In this document: positions 7,249-15,460 of the stretch, in pieces
How positions within the stretch are numbered: position 1 is the stretch's first letter
Layout of the letters: every line of letters begins with the position of its first letter
Assembly: GCA_027009095.1 (NCBI GenBank)
Contig: JALVDG010000444.1
Location: 1-20,110, forward strand
DNA length: 20,110 nt
DNA from: Thiotrichaceae bacterium
GTDB taxonomy: Bacteria > Pseudomonadota > Gammaproteobacteria > Thiotrichales > Thiotrichaceae
Direction of reading: 5' to 3'
The notes under the pieces: model-generated
What the model was told of the DNA's origin: nothing
What the model saw: the letters and a program-made list of their open reading frames with translations, nothing else
Databases searched by the model: none
Made by a program: the position numbers and the translations under genes

Positions 7249-8532
7249 ATGGATAGATACTTAAACTTCGATTTAGAAATTACTCGGCGTGCGAGCCAAT
7301 ATCAGGCGCGGGTTATTTCGTCACCTAATGGTGAGACTAGACAGCTATTTAATTTTCCTTTTGAAGAGCGAGAGTTAGAGCAATACATAAATAAATTTGC
7401 CAATACTCGTAGCTTTATTCTTGATGATAATGAGCAGGATACTCCTCTCAATGATCAACCTTCATCAGCGGAGACTATCGCATCAGAAATACGTAGCTTT
7501 GGGAAAAAGCTTTTTAATGCGGTATTTCAGCAATCTGTATTAGAAATCTATCGTGAAAGTAAAGTCTCTGCAAAAAATAAAAAAGCGGGCTTGCGTATTC
7601 GACTACGTTTTCCTGAAAATCCTGAGCTAATTAATATTCCTTGGGAGTATTTATTTGATTCCCGTACCGATGAGTTTTTAACACTTTCGGGAGACACTTC
7701 CATTGTGCGTTATATGGAGCTACGTATCGCGGTTAAACCGATGCAAATTAGCCCACCATTAAAGATATTGGTCATTAGCTCTAATCCTAAAGATTACCCT
7801 TTGCTCAATGTAAAAAAAGAGCTTAGCAAACTACATCAAGCACTTAGCCCACTAGAGCAAAAGAAGCGGGTTGAATACAAACAAATTGAACATGCTACCT
7901 TGCGCCAAATTACACAAGCATTGGGGAAAAATGATTTCCATATTATTCATTTTATTGGTCATGGTGATTTTAATCAGCGCCGTGATGAAGGTGTATTAGT
8001 GATTGAAGATGATAATGGTTATGCCTTACAAGTTAGTTCTCGGCGTATTGCCAGCATTTTCCAAAGTAGTGATGCATCACGCTTAATCGTACTCAACGCC
8101 TGTGAAGGAGGAATTACATCAAAAGAAAATATTTTTTCTGGTGTTGCACAAAGTGTTGTTAAAAAAGGCGTTCCTGCTGTTTTAGCCATGCAGTATGTTA
8201 TTACCGATAAATCTGCGATTGTTTTTTCAGAAACATTTTATGGTGCTTTATCACGAGGTAGTCCTATTGATACCTCACTCAGTATGGCACGGCTTGCTAT
8301 TTACAACCAACCGAATGAAATTGAGTTTGGTACAGCCGCTCTTTATATGCGGGCTAAAAGTGGTCGATTATTTGGTAAAGATAAAAATAAATTTCGTCTG
8401 TCTGAGGATGATTTTCCTGAAAAAAGACCGCCTAAAATCACTTTCGCTATCTTTATCGTAACCCTTATCGCGCTACTTGCATCGATAGGGTTAGCTTACG
8501 GTCTTTATACTTTTTTATCGAGCTTGATATGA
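7249..8532 (+). CDS. CHAT-domain cysteine protease with C-terminal membrane anchor
   Basis: This 427-residue protein carries a caspase-like CHAT domain. The domain begins after an N-terminal region holding the typical IPWEYLFD segment (about 129-136) and LKILVISSNP (171-180). The catalytic dyad is visible: IIHFIGHGDF places His238, and IVLNACEGG places Cys285. Downstream PAVLAMQYVITDKSA and a FYGALSRGSPIDTSLSMAR helix are also usual for CHAT proteins. Residues about 397-420 form one hydrophobic helix after a basic EKRPPK stretch, so the protease should face the cytosol. No recognition domain (TPR, WD40, NACHT) is present. Its stop overlaps the start of the next gene as ATGA, so the two proteins are likely made as a pair. 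CHAT proteases elsewhere act in defence and programmed death; the substrate here is unknown. Confidence 0.9.
   Translation: MDRYLNFDLEITRRASQYQARVISSPNGETRQLFNFPFEERELEQYINKFANTRSFILDDNEQDTPLNDQPSSAETIASEIRSFGKKLFNAVFQQSVLEIYRESKVSAKNKKAGLRIRLRFPENPELINIPWEYLFDSRTDEFLTLSGDTSIVRYMELRIAVKPMQISPPLKILVISSNPKDYPLLNVKKELSKLHQALSPLEQKKRVEYKQIEHATLRQITQALGKNDFHIIHFIGHGDFNQRRDEGVLVIEDDNGYALQVSSRRIASIFQSSDASRLIVLNACEGGITSKENIFSGVAQSVVKKGVPAVLAMQYVITDKSAIVFSETFYGALSRGSPIDTSLSMARLAIYNQPNEIEFGTAALYMRAKSGRLFGKDKNKFRLSEDDFPEKRPPKITFAIFIVTLIALLASIGLAYGLYTFLSSLI
8529..8532 (+). promoter_or_regulatory. ATGA translational-coupling overlap
   Basis: The ATG of the GH3-like gene and the TGA of the CHAT gene share four bases. 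Such overlaps usually couple translation, so the two products are expected in a fixed ratio. Confidence 0.8.
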
Positions 8533-11204
8533 AAAAAATAGACTCCTATCTGCTTATAGCACTTTGCTGTCTTCTATTTTTTACAAATGTAAATGCTGAT
8601 AGCTTAGCATTAACCGCTTCAGAGCAACAAAAAATTAATGAGTGGGTAGATACGATTAGTGTCGAAGATGGTGTGGGTCAGCTCTTTATGATTAATGTCC
8701 CTATTCACTTTTCTAAAACTAGAGAACTTGATCCCGTACATAAAAAACTTATCGAAGAAGAAGGATTTGGCTCTATTATCTTGCAAGCTTCTAACTTTAA
8801 CCGTTTAAAAAATAGAGCGGAAACAGAAGAAGAGCGTATTAGTATTGTGACTAATTTTGTATCTAATATGCAATACCGCGCCCTAGCGAGTAAACATCTA
8901 AAAACACCTCTATTTATTGCCACGGACTTTGAAGGACCTCGCTCTAATCCTATAAAAAGCATCTTAACACCTCCCCCTCCTGCACTCACCTTAGCCACAA
9001 CACAAGACAGTAATTTAATTCTCGATACAGGAAAGGTCGTTGGTTATCAGTTAGCAAACAGCGGTATTAATATGATTTTGGGTCCTGTTTTGGATATCGA
9101 AGAAACACATCAAGGCACTTACAATTCCTTATTAAAAAATCGTAGCTTCTCTAGCAGCCCTGAAGGTGTTAGTCGTATTGCGGCATACTATATTAAAGGT
9201 CTGCGTGAAGCGGGAATTACGGTTATTGGTAAACACTTTCCAGGCTTGGGCAGAATTGATGTTAATCCACATGCTGCTGCGGCAAAGTTTATGGGGACAG
9301 AACAAGATTTCAAACAACAAATAACCCCCTATTATGCTTTAAAAGATTATCTCAATGGCATTATGACATCACACATTGCGATTGATTTTATTGATGGTGA
9401 GACACCTGCAACCCTCAGTAAAAAAATCACAGGAATGATCAGAAGTGACAGCCCTTCTATTTCGAATATTCAGACGCTAGCCTACGATAACAAACTGGTT
9501 ATTAGCGATGATATGGGCATGGGGTCTATTACTGAATACGAAAAAAACCGTTCTAATGGCAGTACCTCTGCTAATGACTATTTTAGCAATGTCGATTATG
9601 CCGCTTTAGCGATAGATGCCTTTGATGCAGGACACGATATTCTCATGTTTGCTAAAGTAATTCTTTCGCGTGAAAAGTATAAATATACAGGTCGCAACAA
9701 AAATGGGGTGATTACTGTTGAGGAAATTATTCGTGTAAAAAAGCGCTTATCTGACTATATCCGTAATGGAAATCAGTTAAATTTCAGAAAATCACTACGT
9801 CGTATTTTACAAGCTAAAGCGTATAACTATAAGTTGCATGGAGGTAGTGTCGATAATTTTATTCATGGCAAAATGAAAAAAGTAATCAATAGTCGCGTTG
9901 TTCCGCCTAGCATTATCAAAAGCGATGATGGTTATATTGATACAAAAAGAATAGAAAACTTATATCGGGAAACCATTGCAAAAGCCTATGTCTTATTACA
10001 GGGACACACGCCCAATATTACCCGCTTTAATCAACAAACATCCTGTTTTTTCACTGAACATACGGCAAATTATAAAGCATTAAAAACAAAATATAATCGT
10101 ATTCATATCACTGATTCTGCCCACATTAAACAAGCAGCTAAAGAGAATGAAAATATTACTGATTATTTAAAACGAATCCAAAAGCCAATTAAAGAGTTTC
10201 TCCAAATAAATGATTGCCAACAAATTTATTTTGAAATAAATAAAAAAGCAGATGTCGATCGCTTAGAGAATATTATCAGTTTTACCAAAGACAAAGCGGT
10301 TAGTATCTATGTTCTCTTGCATCAAACGCCTGTTATCATTTCAAAAGTCATTAACGATAGTAGCAATGTGAGTATTATGGGGGCTTTTACAACGCATAGG
10401 CTCTCGTATCCTATTGACATACAAATTATTAATAGCGACTTAAAACCCAAGAAAAATACAGCACTCACAATTTCGTACAAACAACACGCTCCCTCTATTA
10501 GCATCCCAAAGCCAGAGTCAGGTGCTCCTGTTTTTGACTATGAAGTTAGCCACGCCAAAGCAATCACAAATGAGCTAGTTATTATCGAATTAGAAGAAGA
10601 AAATGAGAAGCTAGCCAAAGAGTTTAAGGAGTTTAAAGAAACAGCAGGACGTATTCCTGACAATTTAAAAAGCTCGGTAAGTTTTGCGTTTAAAGAGACC
10701 CCCGTTAGTATTCGTAAGCTCATTCCACTCTCTATTGATCAAGCAAAAAACTACAACGAAATTATTACATCCGAAAAATTGAAAAGTACAAAAAATATAA
10801 ATGAAGTACTAAAAATTATGAATGATGACATCGAGACTCGCAACTTTGGTGTCATCGATAAAATACGTTATAAATTATTAACGCTACTTAGTATACAGCC
10901 AGAAAAAGCAGGTGCCTTTGATGTTGATGAATATAAAAATAATTACGGTTATTACACTAATATACTACTGTTCTTAATTACGATTACCGTCTTACTCATC
11001 ATGCTCTATATCATTGAGTTTGCAAAACGTGATGTACTTAACTCTAGTAGTTTAAAAAATGCTGTCTTTATTTTAGTTAAACGATTATTTACACGCCCAC
11101 AACTGATTATTATTATGATTTTACTCACCTCAATCATCACTTTATTAATTGCTAGACTAAAACATCTGCCTATTAATGAGCTGATTGCTATCTATTTTAA
11201 GTAA
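8529..11204 (+). CDS. Exported, membrane-tethered glycoside hydrolase family 3-like protein with altered active site
   Basis: This 891-residue protein has a signal peptide (about 6-23, NVNA/DS), then a NagZ-like GH3 TIM barrel to about residue 440. Barrel motifs are GQLFMINV (50-57), LFIATDFEG (128-136), KHFPG (235-239), the NPH segment at 246-248 and VISDDMGM with nucleophile Asp327. In NagZ the catalytic loop reads KHFPGHG...DSH; here the second His is Leu240 and the dyad Asp is Asn246, while His248 is kept. Residues about 465-650 look like an alpha/beta second domain, about 680-706 a glutamate/lysine-rich coiled coil, and about 811-830 and 859-874 two membrane helices joined by a basic loop. 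NagZ-type enzymes are usually soluble and about 340 residues, so this is much larger. It probably sits in the periplasm, held by the inner membrane. Activity on muropeptides is uncertain. Confidence 0.8.
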   Translation: MKKIDSYLLIALCCLLFFTNVNADSLALTASEQQKINEWVDTISVEDGVGQLFMINVPIHFSKTRELDPVHKKLIEEEGFGSIILQASNFNRLKNRAETEEERISIVTNFVSNMQYRALASKHLKTPLFIATDFEGPRSNPIKSILTPPPPALTLATTQDSNLILDTGKVVGYQLANSGINMILGPVLDIEETHQGTYNSLLKNRSFSSSPEGVSRIAAYYIKGLREAGITVIGKHFPGLGRIDVNPHAAAAKFMGTEQDFKQQITPYYALKDYLNGIMTSHIAIDFIDGETPATLSKKITGMIRSDSPSISNIQTLAYDNKLVISDDMGMGSITEYEKNRSNGSTSANDYFSNVDYAALAIDAFDAGHDILMFAKVILSREKYKYTGRNKNGVITVEEIIRVKKRLSDYIRNGNQLNFRKSLRRILQAKAYNYKLHGGSVDNFIHGKMKKVINSRVVPPSIIKSDDGYIDTKRIENLYRETIAKAYVLLQGHTPNITRFNQQTSCFFTEHTANYKALKTKYNRIHITDSAHIKQAAKENENITDYLKRIQKPIKEFLQINDCQQIYFEINKKADVDRLENIISFTKDKAVSIYVLLHQTPVIISKVINDSSNVSIMGAFTTHRLSYPIDIQIINSDLKPKKNTALTISYKQHAPSISIPKPESGAPVFDYEVSHAKAITNELVIIELEEENEKLAKEFKEFKETAGRIPDNLKSSVSFAFKETPVSIRKLIPLSIDQAKNYNEIITSEKLKSTKNINEVLKIMNDDIETRNFGVIDKIRYKLLTLLSIQPEKAGAFDVDEYKNNYGYYTNILLFLITITVLLIMLYIIEFAKRDVLNSSSLKNAVFILVKRLFTRPQLIIIMILLTSIITLLIARLKHLPINELIAIYFK

Positions 11205-11224
11205 AAAACAATGCTGACAAAATC

Positions 11225-11254
11225 TTTCTGTAAAATCTATTTTCAACGTATAAT
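11225..11254 (+). promoter_or_regulatory. Candidate sigma70 promoter of proS
   Basis: A perfect -10 TATAAT lies at 11249-11254 with a weak -35 TTTCTG at 11225-11230 and an 18-base spacer. Transcription would begin about 30 bases before the proS ATG at 11294. Confidence 0.5.
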
Positions 11255-11293
11255 CTCCCCTTTTAATTACTTCGTTAAAAATAGCTATTACCT

Positions 11294-12997
11294 ATGAAAG
11301 TTTCCCAGTTCCCTATCTCTACTCTTCGTGAAACCCCAGCTGATGCCGAAATTATTAGCCATCAACTTATGCTTAAAGCGGGTTTAATCCGTCGCCTTGC
11401 ATCTGGTTTATACACTTGGGCACCGTTCGGTTTAAAAGTATTACGCAAAGTTGAAACGATTATTCGTGAAGAAATGAATAAATCAGGAGCTATTGAATTA
11501 CTCATGCCTTCTATCCAACCTGCCGAGTTATGGAAAGAATCTGACCGTTGGAATCAATATGGTGCTGAGTTATTGCGTATAAAAGATCGTCATGGGCGTG
11601 AGTTTTGCTATGGTCCAACCCATGAAGAAATCATCACTGATTATGCTCGCAAAGAGCTAAGAAGCTATAAAGAGCTGCCGATTACTTACTATCAAATTCA
11701 AACAAAATTCCGCGATGAAGTTCGACCTCGTTTTGGTGTGATGCGCGCACGCGAATTTTTAATGAAAGATGCTTATTCATTCCATCTTTCACAAACGTCA
11801 CTACAAGAAACTTACGATAATATGTACGCAACATATTGTCGTATCTTTGAGCGTATGGGCTTAGATTATCGTCCTGTCGATGCAGACACAGGCTCTATTG
11901 GTGGAAGTGCTTCCAATGAGTTTCATGTATTGGCAGACTCAGGGGAAGATGCCATTGCATTTTCATCAGAAGGTACTTATGCCGCAAATGTAGAGCTAGC
12001 CGAAGCAGTAGCACCAGAAGGTGATCGTCCTGCTCCTAGCCAAGTAATGCAAACGATTGATACACCTAATCAAAATAGCATTGAAGAAGTGGCTGATTTT
12101 CTTAAAATATCAACGGATCAAATAATCAAGACACTGATTGTTTTAGGCGATAATGATAATGTGGTTGCCCTATTAGTAAGAGGGGATCATGAACTCAATG
12201 AAATCAAAGCAGAAAAGATAGAAGGAATCGCTAGCCCGTTAGAGTTTGCAAGTGAAGAACAAGTGATTGAAGCAACGGGTTGTAAACCTGGATCTGTCGG
12301 TCCTATTGGTTTAAACATTCCTATATTTGCCGATTTTTCCACACAAAAAATGGCTGATTTTGTGTGTGGTGCAAATGAAGATGGCAAACATCTAACTGCT
12401 GTCAATTGGGAAAGAGATTTACCCGAAGCGCAATTTGTTGATATTCGTAATGTTATTGATGGCGACCCTAGTCCAGACGGTAAAGGTACATTATCTATTT
12501 TACGCGGTATCGAAGTCGGTCATATCTTCCAGCTTGGTAAAAAATACTCAGAAGCCCTCAATGCAACCGTACTCAATGAAAATGGCAAAGCCGAAGTCGT
12601 CACAATGGGCTGTTATGGTATTGGTGTCTCGCGCTTAGTTGCGGCAAGTATCGAACAAAATTTTGATGAGCAAGGTATTGTCTGGCCAACCGCTTTAGCA
12701 CCTTTCCAGATTAGCCTTGTGCCTTTAAACTATCATAAGTCAGAGCAGGTGAAAGAAGTAACGGATTGTTTATATCAAGATTTACTTAATGCAGGGTACG
12801 ATGTGTTATTAGACGACAGAAATATGCGCGCAGGTGCAATGTTTTCTGACCATGAGCTATTAGGTATTCCCCACCGTATCGTTATTTCTGACCGTGGACT
12901 TAAAGAAGATACACTTGAATATAAGGCACGCACTGCGGATAATGCAGAGAAAGTACCTAGTAAGGATATACTTGATTTTATTGCAGAAAAGCTTTAA
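11294..12997 (+). CDS. proS: Prolyl-tRNA synthetase, bacterial type
   Basis: This 567-residue protein charges tRNA-Pro in the cytoplasm. Class II motifs are complete. GPTHEE occurs at 107-112, motif 2 spans [21 protein letters not shown] (about 139-159), and motif 3 reads [17 protein letters not shown] (from 439). Between motifs 2 and 3 lies the INS editing domain of bacterial ProRS (about 225-405) with Lys279 at the place of the E. coli editing lysine. The C-terminal anticodon-binding domain holds [25 protein letters not shown]. Length equals that of the usual bacterial enzyme. It is transcribed alone from a promoter close upstream, and a palindromic repeat lies just behind it. Confidence 0.98.
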   Translation: MKVSQFPISTLRETPADAEIISHQLMLKAGLIRRLASGLYTWAPFGLKVLRKVETIIREEMNKSGAIELLMPSIQPAELWKESDRWNQYGAELLRIKDRHGREFCYGPTHEEIITDYARKELRSYKELPITYYQIQTKFRDEVRPRFGVMRAREFLMKDAYSFHLSQTSLQETYDNMYATYCRIFERMGLDYRPVDADTGSIGGSASNEFHVLADSGEDAIAFSSEGTYAANVELAEAVAPEGDRPAPSQVMQTIDTPNQNSIEEVADFLKISTDQIIKTLIVLGDNDNVVALLVRGDHELNEIKAEKIEGIASPLEFASEEQVIEATGCKPGSVGPIGLNIPIFADFSTQKMADFVCGANEDGKHLTAVNWERDLPEAQFVDIRNVIDGDPSPDGKGTLSILRGIEVGHIFQLGKKYSEALNATVLNENGKAEVVTMGCYGIGVSRLVAASIEQNFDEQGIVWPTALAPFQISLVPLNYHKSEQVKEVTDCLYQDLLNAGYDVLLDDRNMRAGAMFSDHELLGIPHRIVISDRGLKEDTLEYKARTADNAEKVPSKDILDFIAEKL

Positions 12998-13001
12998 CTA
13001 C

Positions 13002-13028
13002 TCAGTCAACTTTGGTTTGATTGAGTAC
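13002..13028 (+). terminator. proS 3' hairpin interrupted by the palindromic repeat
   Basis: ACTCAGTCAA and TTGATTGAGT, just after the proS stop, form a ten-base stem with one G-T pair and a short loop. The expected T-run is absent because the 167-bp palindrome begins at once. A second stem, AGTCACG (13191-13197) with CGTGGCT (13210-13216) followed by GGTTTTATTT, lies beyond the repeat. Confidence 0.45.
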
Positions 13029-13193
13029 TAGTACAGTAAATGGTAAGTTTCACCAATAACTTGAGGTCTAAATTTCCAATAGCTTCGTTGAAGAATTTTG
13101 CCTTAGCCCTGCTAGGGCTGCGATCCTTCGCCTTGCTATTAAAAATTTATCCTCTCAAGGTTATTAGGCGAACTTACCATTCACTGTACTAGT
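13027..13193. repeat. 167-bp palindromic (MITE-like) repeat
   Basis: The ends ACTAGTACAGTAAATGG (from 13027) and CCATTCACTGTACTAGT (to 13193) are inverted copies. The complementarity continues inward for about 40 bases with few mismatches (CACCAATAACTTGAGG against CCTCTCAAGGTTATTAGGCG). It goes on as AAATTTCCAATAGC against GCTATTAAAAATTT. A perfect AGCCCT-GCT-AGGGCT hairpin sits near the centre. Nearly the whole element folds on itself. It has no coding capacity, so it would be a non-autonomous element or bidirectional terminator. Confidence 0.75.
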
Positions 13194-13226
13194 CACGTTT
13201 TTATTAAAGCGTGGCTGGTTTTATTT
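13191..13226 (+). terminator. Hairpin with T-rich tail after the proS repeat
   Basis: AGTCACG (13191-13197) pairs with CGTGGCT (13210-13216), with one G-T pair, and GGTTTTATTTC follows. It lies between the convergent proS and the minus-strand membrane-protein gene and may serve proS. Confidence 0.4.
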
Positions 13227-13229
13227 CAA

Positions 13230-13616
13230 CTACTCTCTCTTTACCATCGTCATTACCTTATCTAGCAAAATAAAAAATTCTTTTATCTCTCCCCTCTTAT
13301 TTACCGAATTACCCGCCCTCTTTGCTAGCCTTGTGCTCATCTCTTTCTCTAAAAAATCCAGCATTTTTCTATTATCTATGTCTCGATAAAGCCAAGCTTT
13401 TAATCCTTTTAAAAGATATTTTTGTGATAACTGAAACAAAATAAAGGCGAATGTCGCTAGTATAACTGCTAGTACCATCTGTCCTTTAAGTAAGCAATAA
13501 GCTGATAGCAAATATAGTATGATGACTAAGGTGATAGAAAGCAGATTAACTCGCTTTAAATAAGACAAGAACAACTTAAGTTGAGGATACAGTTGCAGTA
13601 TATCTTGTCTATTCAT
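13230..13616 (-). CDS. Small two-helix inner-membrane protein of unknown function
   Basis: The 128-residue product starts with a basic/polar stretch and then has two hydrophobic helices, about residues 26-43 (LSITLVIILYLLSAYCLL) and about 47-63 (MVLAVILATFAFILFQL). A charged C-terminal half (YRDIDNRKMLDFLEKEMSTR and later EFFILLDKVMTMVKRE) is probably cytoplasmic and helical. No family was recognised. It faces proS convergently and is divergent from the phosphatase gene, with 163 bases between the start codons. The coherent hydrophobic pattern, normal length and clean intergenic borders support a real gene, but a recognisable homologue is lacking. Confidence 0.55.
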   Translation of the reverse strand: MNRQDILQLYPQLKLFLSYLKRVNLLSITLVIILYLLSAYCLLKGQMVLAVILATFAFILFQLSQKYLLKGLKAWLYRDIDNRKMLDFLEKEMSTRLAKRAGNSVNKRGEIKEFFILLDKVMTMVKRE

Positions 13617-13686
13617 CGGAGTGTCTCATAAATTTTATTTATATAAATGAGCCTAAAAACCACTCAATAACGCATCAGAAATAATA

Positions 13687-13712
13687 GAGGGTATATTTAT
13701 AGCTACCTCTAT
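13687..13712. promoter_or_regulatory. Dyad in the divergent intergenic region
   Basis: ATAGAGG and CCTCTAT, with TA next to each, form an imperfect inverted repeat between two divergent genes. It could be an operator. Evidence is structural only. Confidence 0.25.
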
Positions 13713-13779
13713 AAAGCAACACCTTATCCCCAAAGACTAAGGTAGTAAGCCCACCATATTCTAGGATTATTTTATTTTC

Positions 13780-14529
13780 ATGCAAAACTTTCTTTTTAAA
13801 TATTTCCCTATTAATCATACAGGCAGAGACTTTGTAGTGGGAGATATACATGGAATGTTTAGTAGTTTAGAAAAATTATTAGAAAATATTTCTTTTGATC
13901 CTTGTATAGATAGAGTTTTTTCTGTTGGTGATATGATTGATCGAGGCAAAGAATCTTATCGAGTCAGTGAGTTTTTAGATTACCCTTGGTTTCATTCTAT
14001 TATGGGTAACCATGAAAGCATGTTGCTTGATGCACGAGTTTCCGAACATAATTTACATAGTTGGATAAAATACAATGGAGGAGCTTGGTGGAAGGAGTTA
14101 TCAAAAGAAGAACAAGATAATATCCATAATAAAATCTCAAAACTCCCCTATTTATTTGAGATAGAAACGGCAATAGGCAGCGTAGGAGTCGCTCATGCAG
14201 ACCTACCATCTGATAGAAACTGGGTCGATATCGTAAAAACCATATCAAATGACTATGAGCTAAAACAATATACCCTATGGTCTCGTCTACGTCATAAAAA
14301 AATGAAAGTACAAAACAGCACTTCACCTGTCGAGGGGATTCAACTTGTTGTAATGGGACATACCCCACATAAAGAACCTCTCCATATAGAAAATGTTTTT
14401 TATATCGATACAGGAGCAACCTATACCGATAATAAAAATTTAGCCTCTTTAACTTTATTACAAGTACACCCTCAACTTGAAGTGCACCAACTATCAACTC
14501 AAGAAACGACTACAAGTAAAAGCACTTGA
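13780..14529 (+). CDS. Serine/threonine-protein phosphatase, PPP family (lambda/PrpA-like)
   Basis: This 249-residue metallophosphoesterase has the metal-binding signature of small bacterial PPP phosphatases. It shows GDIHG at 21-25, GDMIDRG at 50-56 and GNHE at 76-79. A later HAD segment sits in GVAHADLP, and MGHTPH (about 191-196) carries the last metal histidine. FYIDTGA follows, as in phage lambda phosphatase and E. coli PrpA/PrpB. These soluble enzymes remove phosphate from proteins (or dinucleotides) using a two-metal centre. The C-terminus ends in a Thr/Ser-rich tail. It is a single gene, divergent from the small membrane protein and convergent with iscR. No strong ribosome site precedes the ATG. 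Confidence 0.93.
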   Translation: MQNFLFKYFPINHTGRDFVVGDIHGMFSSLEKLLENISFDPCIDRVFSVGDMIDRGKESYRVSEFLDYPWFHSIMGNHESMLLDARVSEHNLHSWIKYNGGAWWKELSKEEQDNIHNKISKLPYLFEIETAIGSVGVAHADLPSDRNWVDIVKTISNDYELKQYTLWSRLRHKKMKVQNSTSPVEGIQLVVMGHTPHKEPLHIENVFYIDTGATYTDNKNLASLTLLQVHPQLEVHQLSTQETTTSKST

Positions 14530-14558
14530 ATTTCTAAGAAGCAATGTAACTGCTTAAA

Positions 14559-14654
14559 TTGCGCTCTATTTTGTCTGAGTTCAAGGCAAAAGAGCTGAGT
14601 TTATATGTATAAATGAGCACTTTTAACGTAGAAACTGGGCAAAATAGAGTGCAA
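14559..14654. repeat. Short palindromic repeat family, copy 1 (96 bp)
   Basis: The ends read TTGCGCTCTATTTTGTCTGA (left) and, inverted, TTGCACTCTATTTTGCCCAG (right), matching at most of 24 positions. The middle contains TATAAATGAGCACTTTTAACG. Related copies lie at 18194-18264 (internally deleted) and 19844-19920 (inverted). It sits between the convergent phosphatase and iscR genes. Confidence 0.8.
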
Positions 14655-14673
14655 GCTTCGTAGCTTACGAAGC
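14655..14673 (-). terminator. Hairpin overlapping the iscR stop codon
   Basis: GCTTCGTA (14655-14662) and TACGAAGC (14666-14673) are perfect complements around a three-base loop that includes the iscR stop. In the iscR direction TTGCACTCTATTTTG of the repeat follows and may supply the T-rich tail. Confidence 0.5.
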
Positions 14674-15147
14674 GATAGCATTTGGTGGAAACATATTTGC
14701 AATACGACTTGCTGTTGTATCTTGGCGGCGCGAAATCGTTTTTATCTCTGGACGGCTAATAAATTCAGATAAAGTAATACCATCCAAAAATTCAAAGAGT
14801 CGATCACTCAAATCTGCCCATAGTTTATGTGTTAAGCACTTGTTGCCACCATTACAGTCCTTTAACCCTTGACATTTAGTATTATCAATCGTCTCATCGA
14901 CTGCGATAATTATATCGGCAACACTAATCTGGTGAGATGGTTTACCTAAGCGATAACCACCACCTGGCCCTCTTACACCTTCGACAAGCTTGGCTCGTCT
15001 TAATTTTGCAAAGAGCTGTTCTAAATACGAAAGAGATATTCCTTGGCAATGTGAAATATCGGCTAATGTCACGGGACCTTCTCGATCATGAATAGCAAGA
15101 TCCATCATCGCAGTAACTGCATAACGTCCTTTTGTTGATAACTTCAT
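14665..15147 (-). CDS. iscR: Iron-sulfur cluster regulator IscR (Rrf2 family)
   Basis: This 160-residue transcription factor senses [2Fe-2S] status and controls iron-sulfur assembly genes. The winged-helix N-terminus [18 protein letters not shown] is almost invariant in IscR. It is followed by the recognition region [20 protein letters not shown] and the wing [10 protein letters not shown]. The cluster ligands are Cys92, Cys98, Cys104 and His107 in the KCQGLKDC...KCLTH segment, the same numbering as in E. coli. A strong ribosome site (AGGAGA, 15153-15158) precedes the ATG. Unusually, no iscS or other isc gene follows within the transcript: the next gene downstream is a convergent phosphatase. 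It may therefore act as a solitary regulator. Confidence 0.96.
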   Translation of the reverse strand: MKLSTKGRYAVTAMMDLAIHDREGPVTLADISHCQGISLSYLEQLFAKLRRAKLVEGVRGPGGGYRLGKPSHQISVADIIIAVDETIDNTKCQGLKDCNGGNKCLTHKLWADLSDRLFEFLDGITLSEFISRPEIKTISRRQDTTASRIANMFPPNAIAS

Positions 15148-15367
15148 TTATTTCTCCTGATGTCTGTAAAAAAATCCTAGATATTCCAACAACATTTGTT
15201 AGAAGGAGTTAGCTTTTAAGCTATCTGTCTTTTTTAACAGAATAATGATTATTTGAGACTACGGGAAATCTCAGCTAATGAACCTTACTCCTTCTTGGAA
15301 AGGAAAGAGTAAACACTAATAGAAAGAAGGGATAGAAAATATCAAATCCCGACTAATTTGCTGGGTA

Positions 15368-15396
15368 TTATTAGAATAACCATGTGTATTAGTCAA
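15368..15396 (-). promoter_or_regulatory. Promoter of iscR
   Basis: Read on the minus strand, TTGACT (15391-15396) is followed by a 17-base spacer and TAATAA (15368-15373). The GACTA around the -35 and the GGTTATT further on resemble one half of a type 1 IscR site, so self-repression is plausible. The predicted leader before the ATG is about 215 bases and holds a small TAGCTTAAAAGCTA hairpin. It carries no other gene. Confidence 0.6.
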
Positions 15397-15460
15397 GATT
15401 AATATTCTATTTTAAAATTTGAGAGAAATAAAAAGCTATTTACAGCAACAAGATAAGTAT

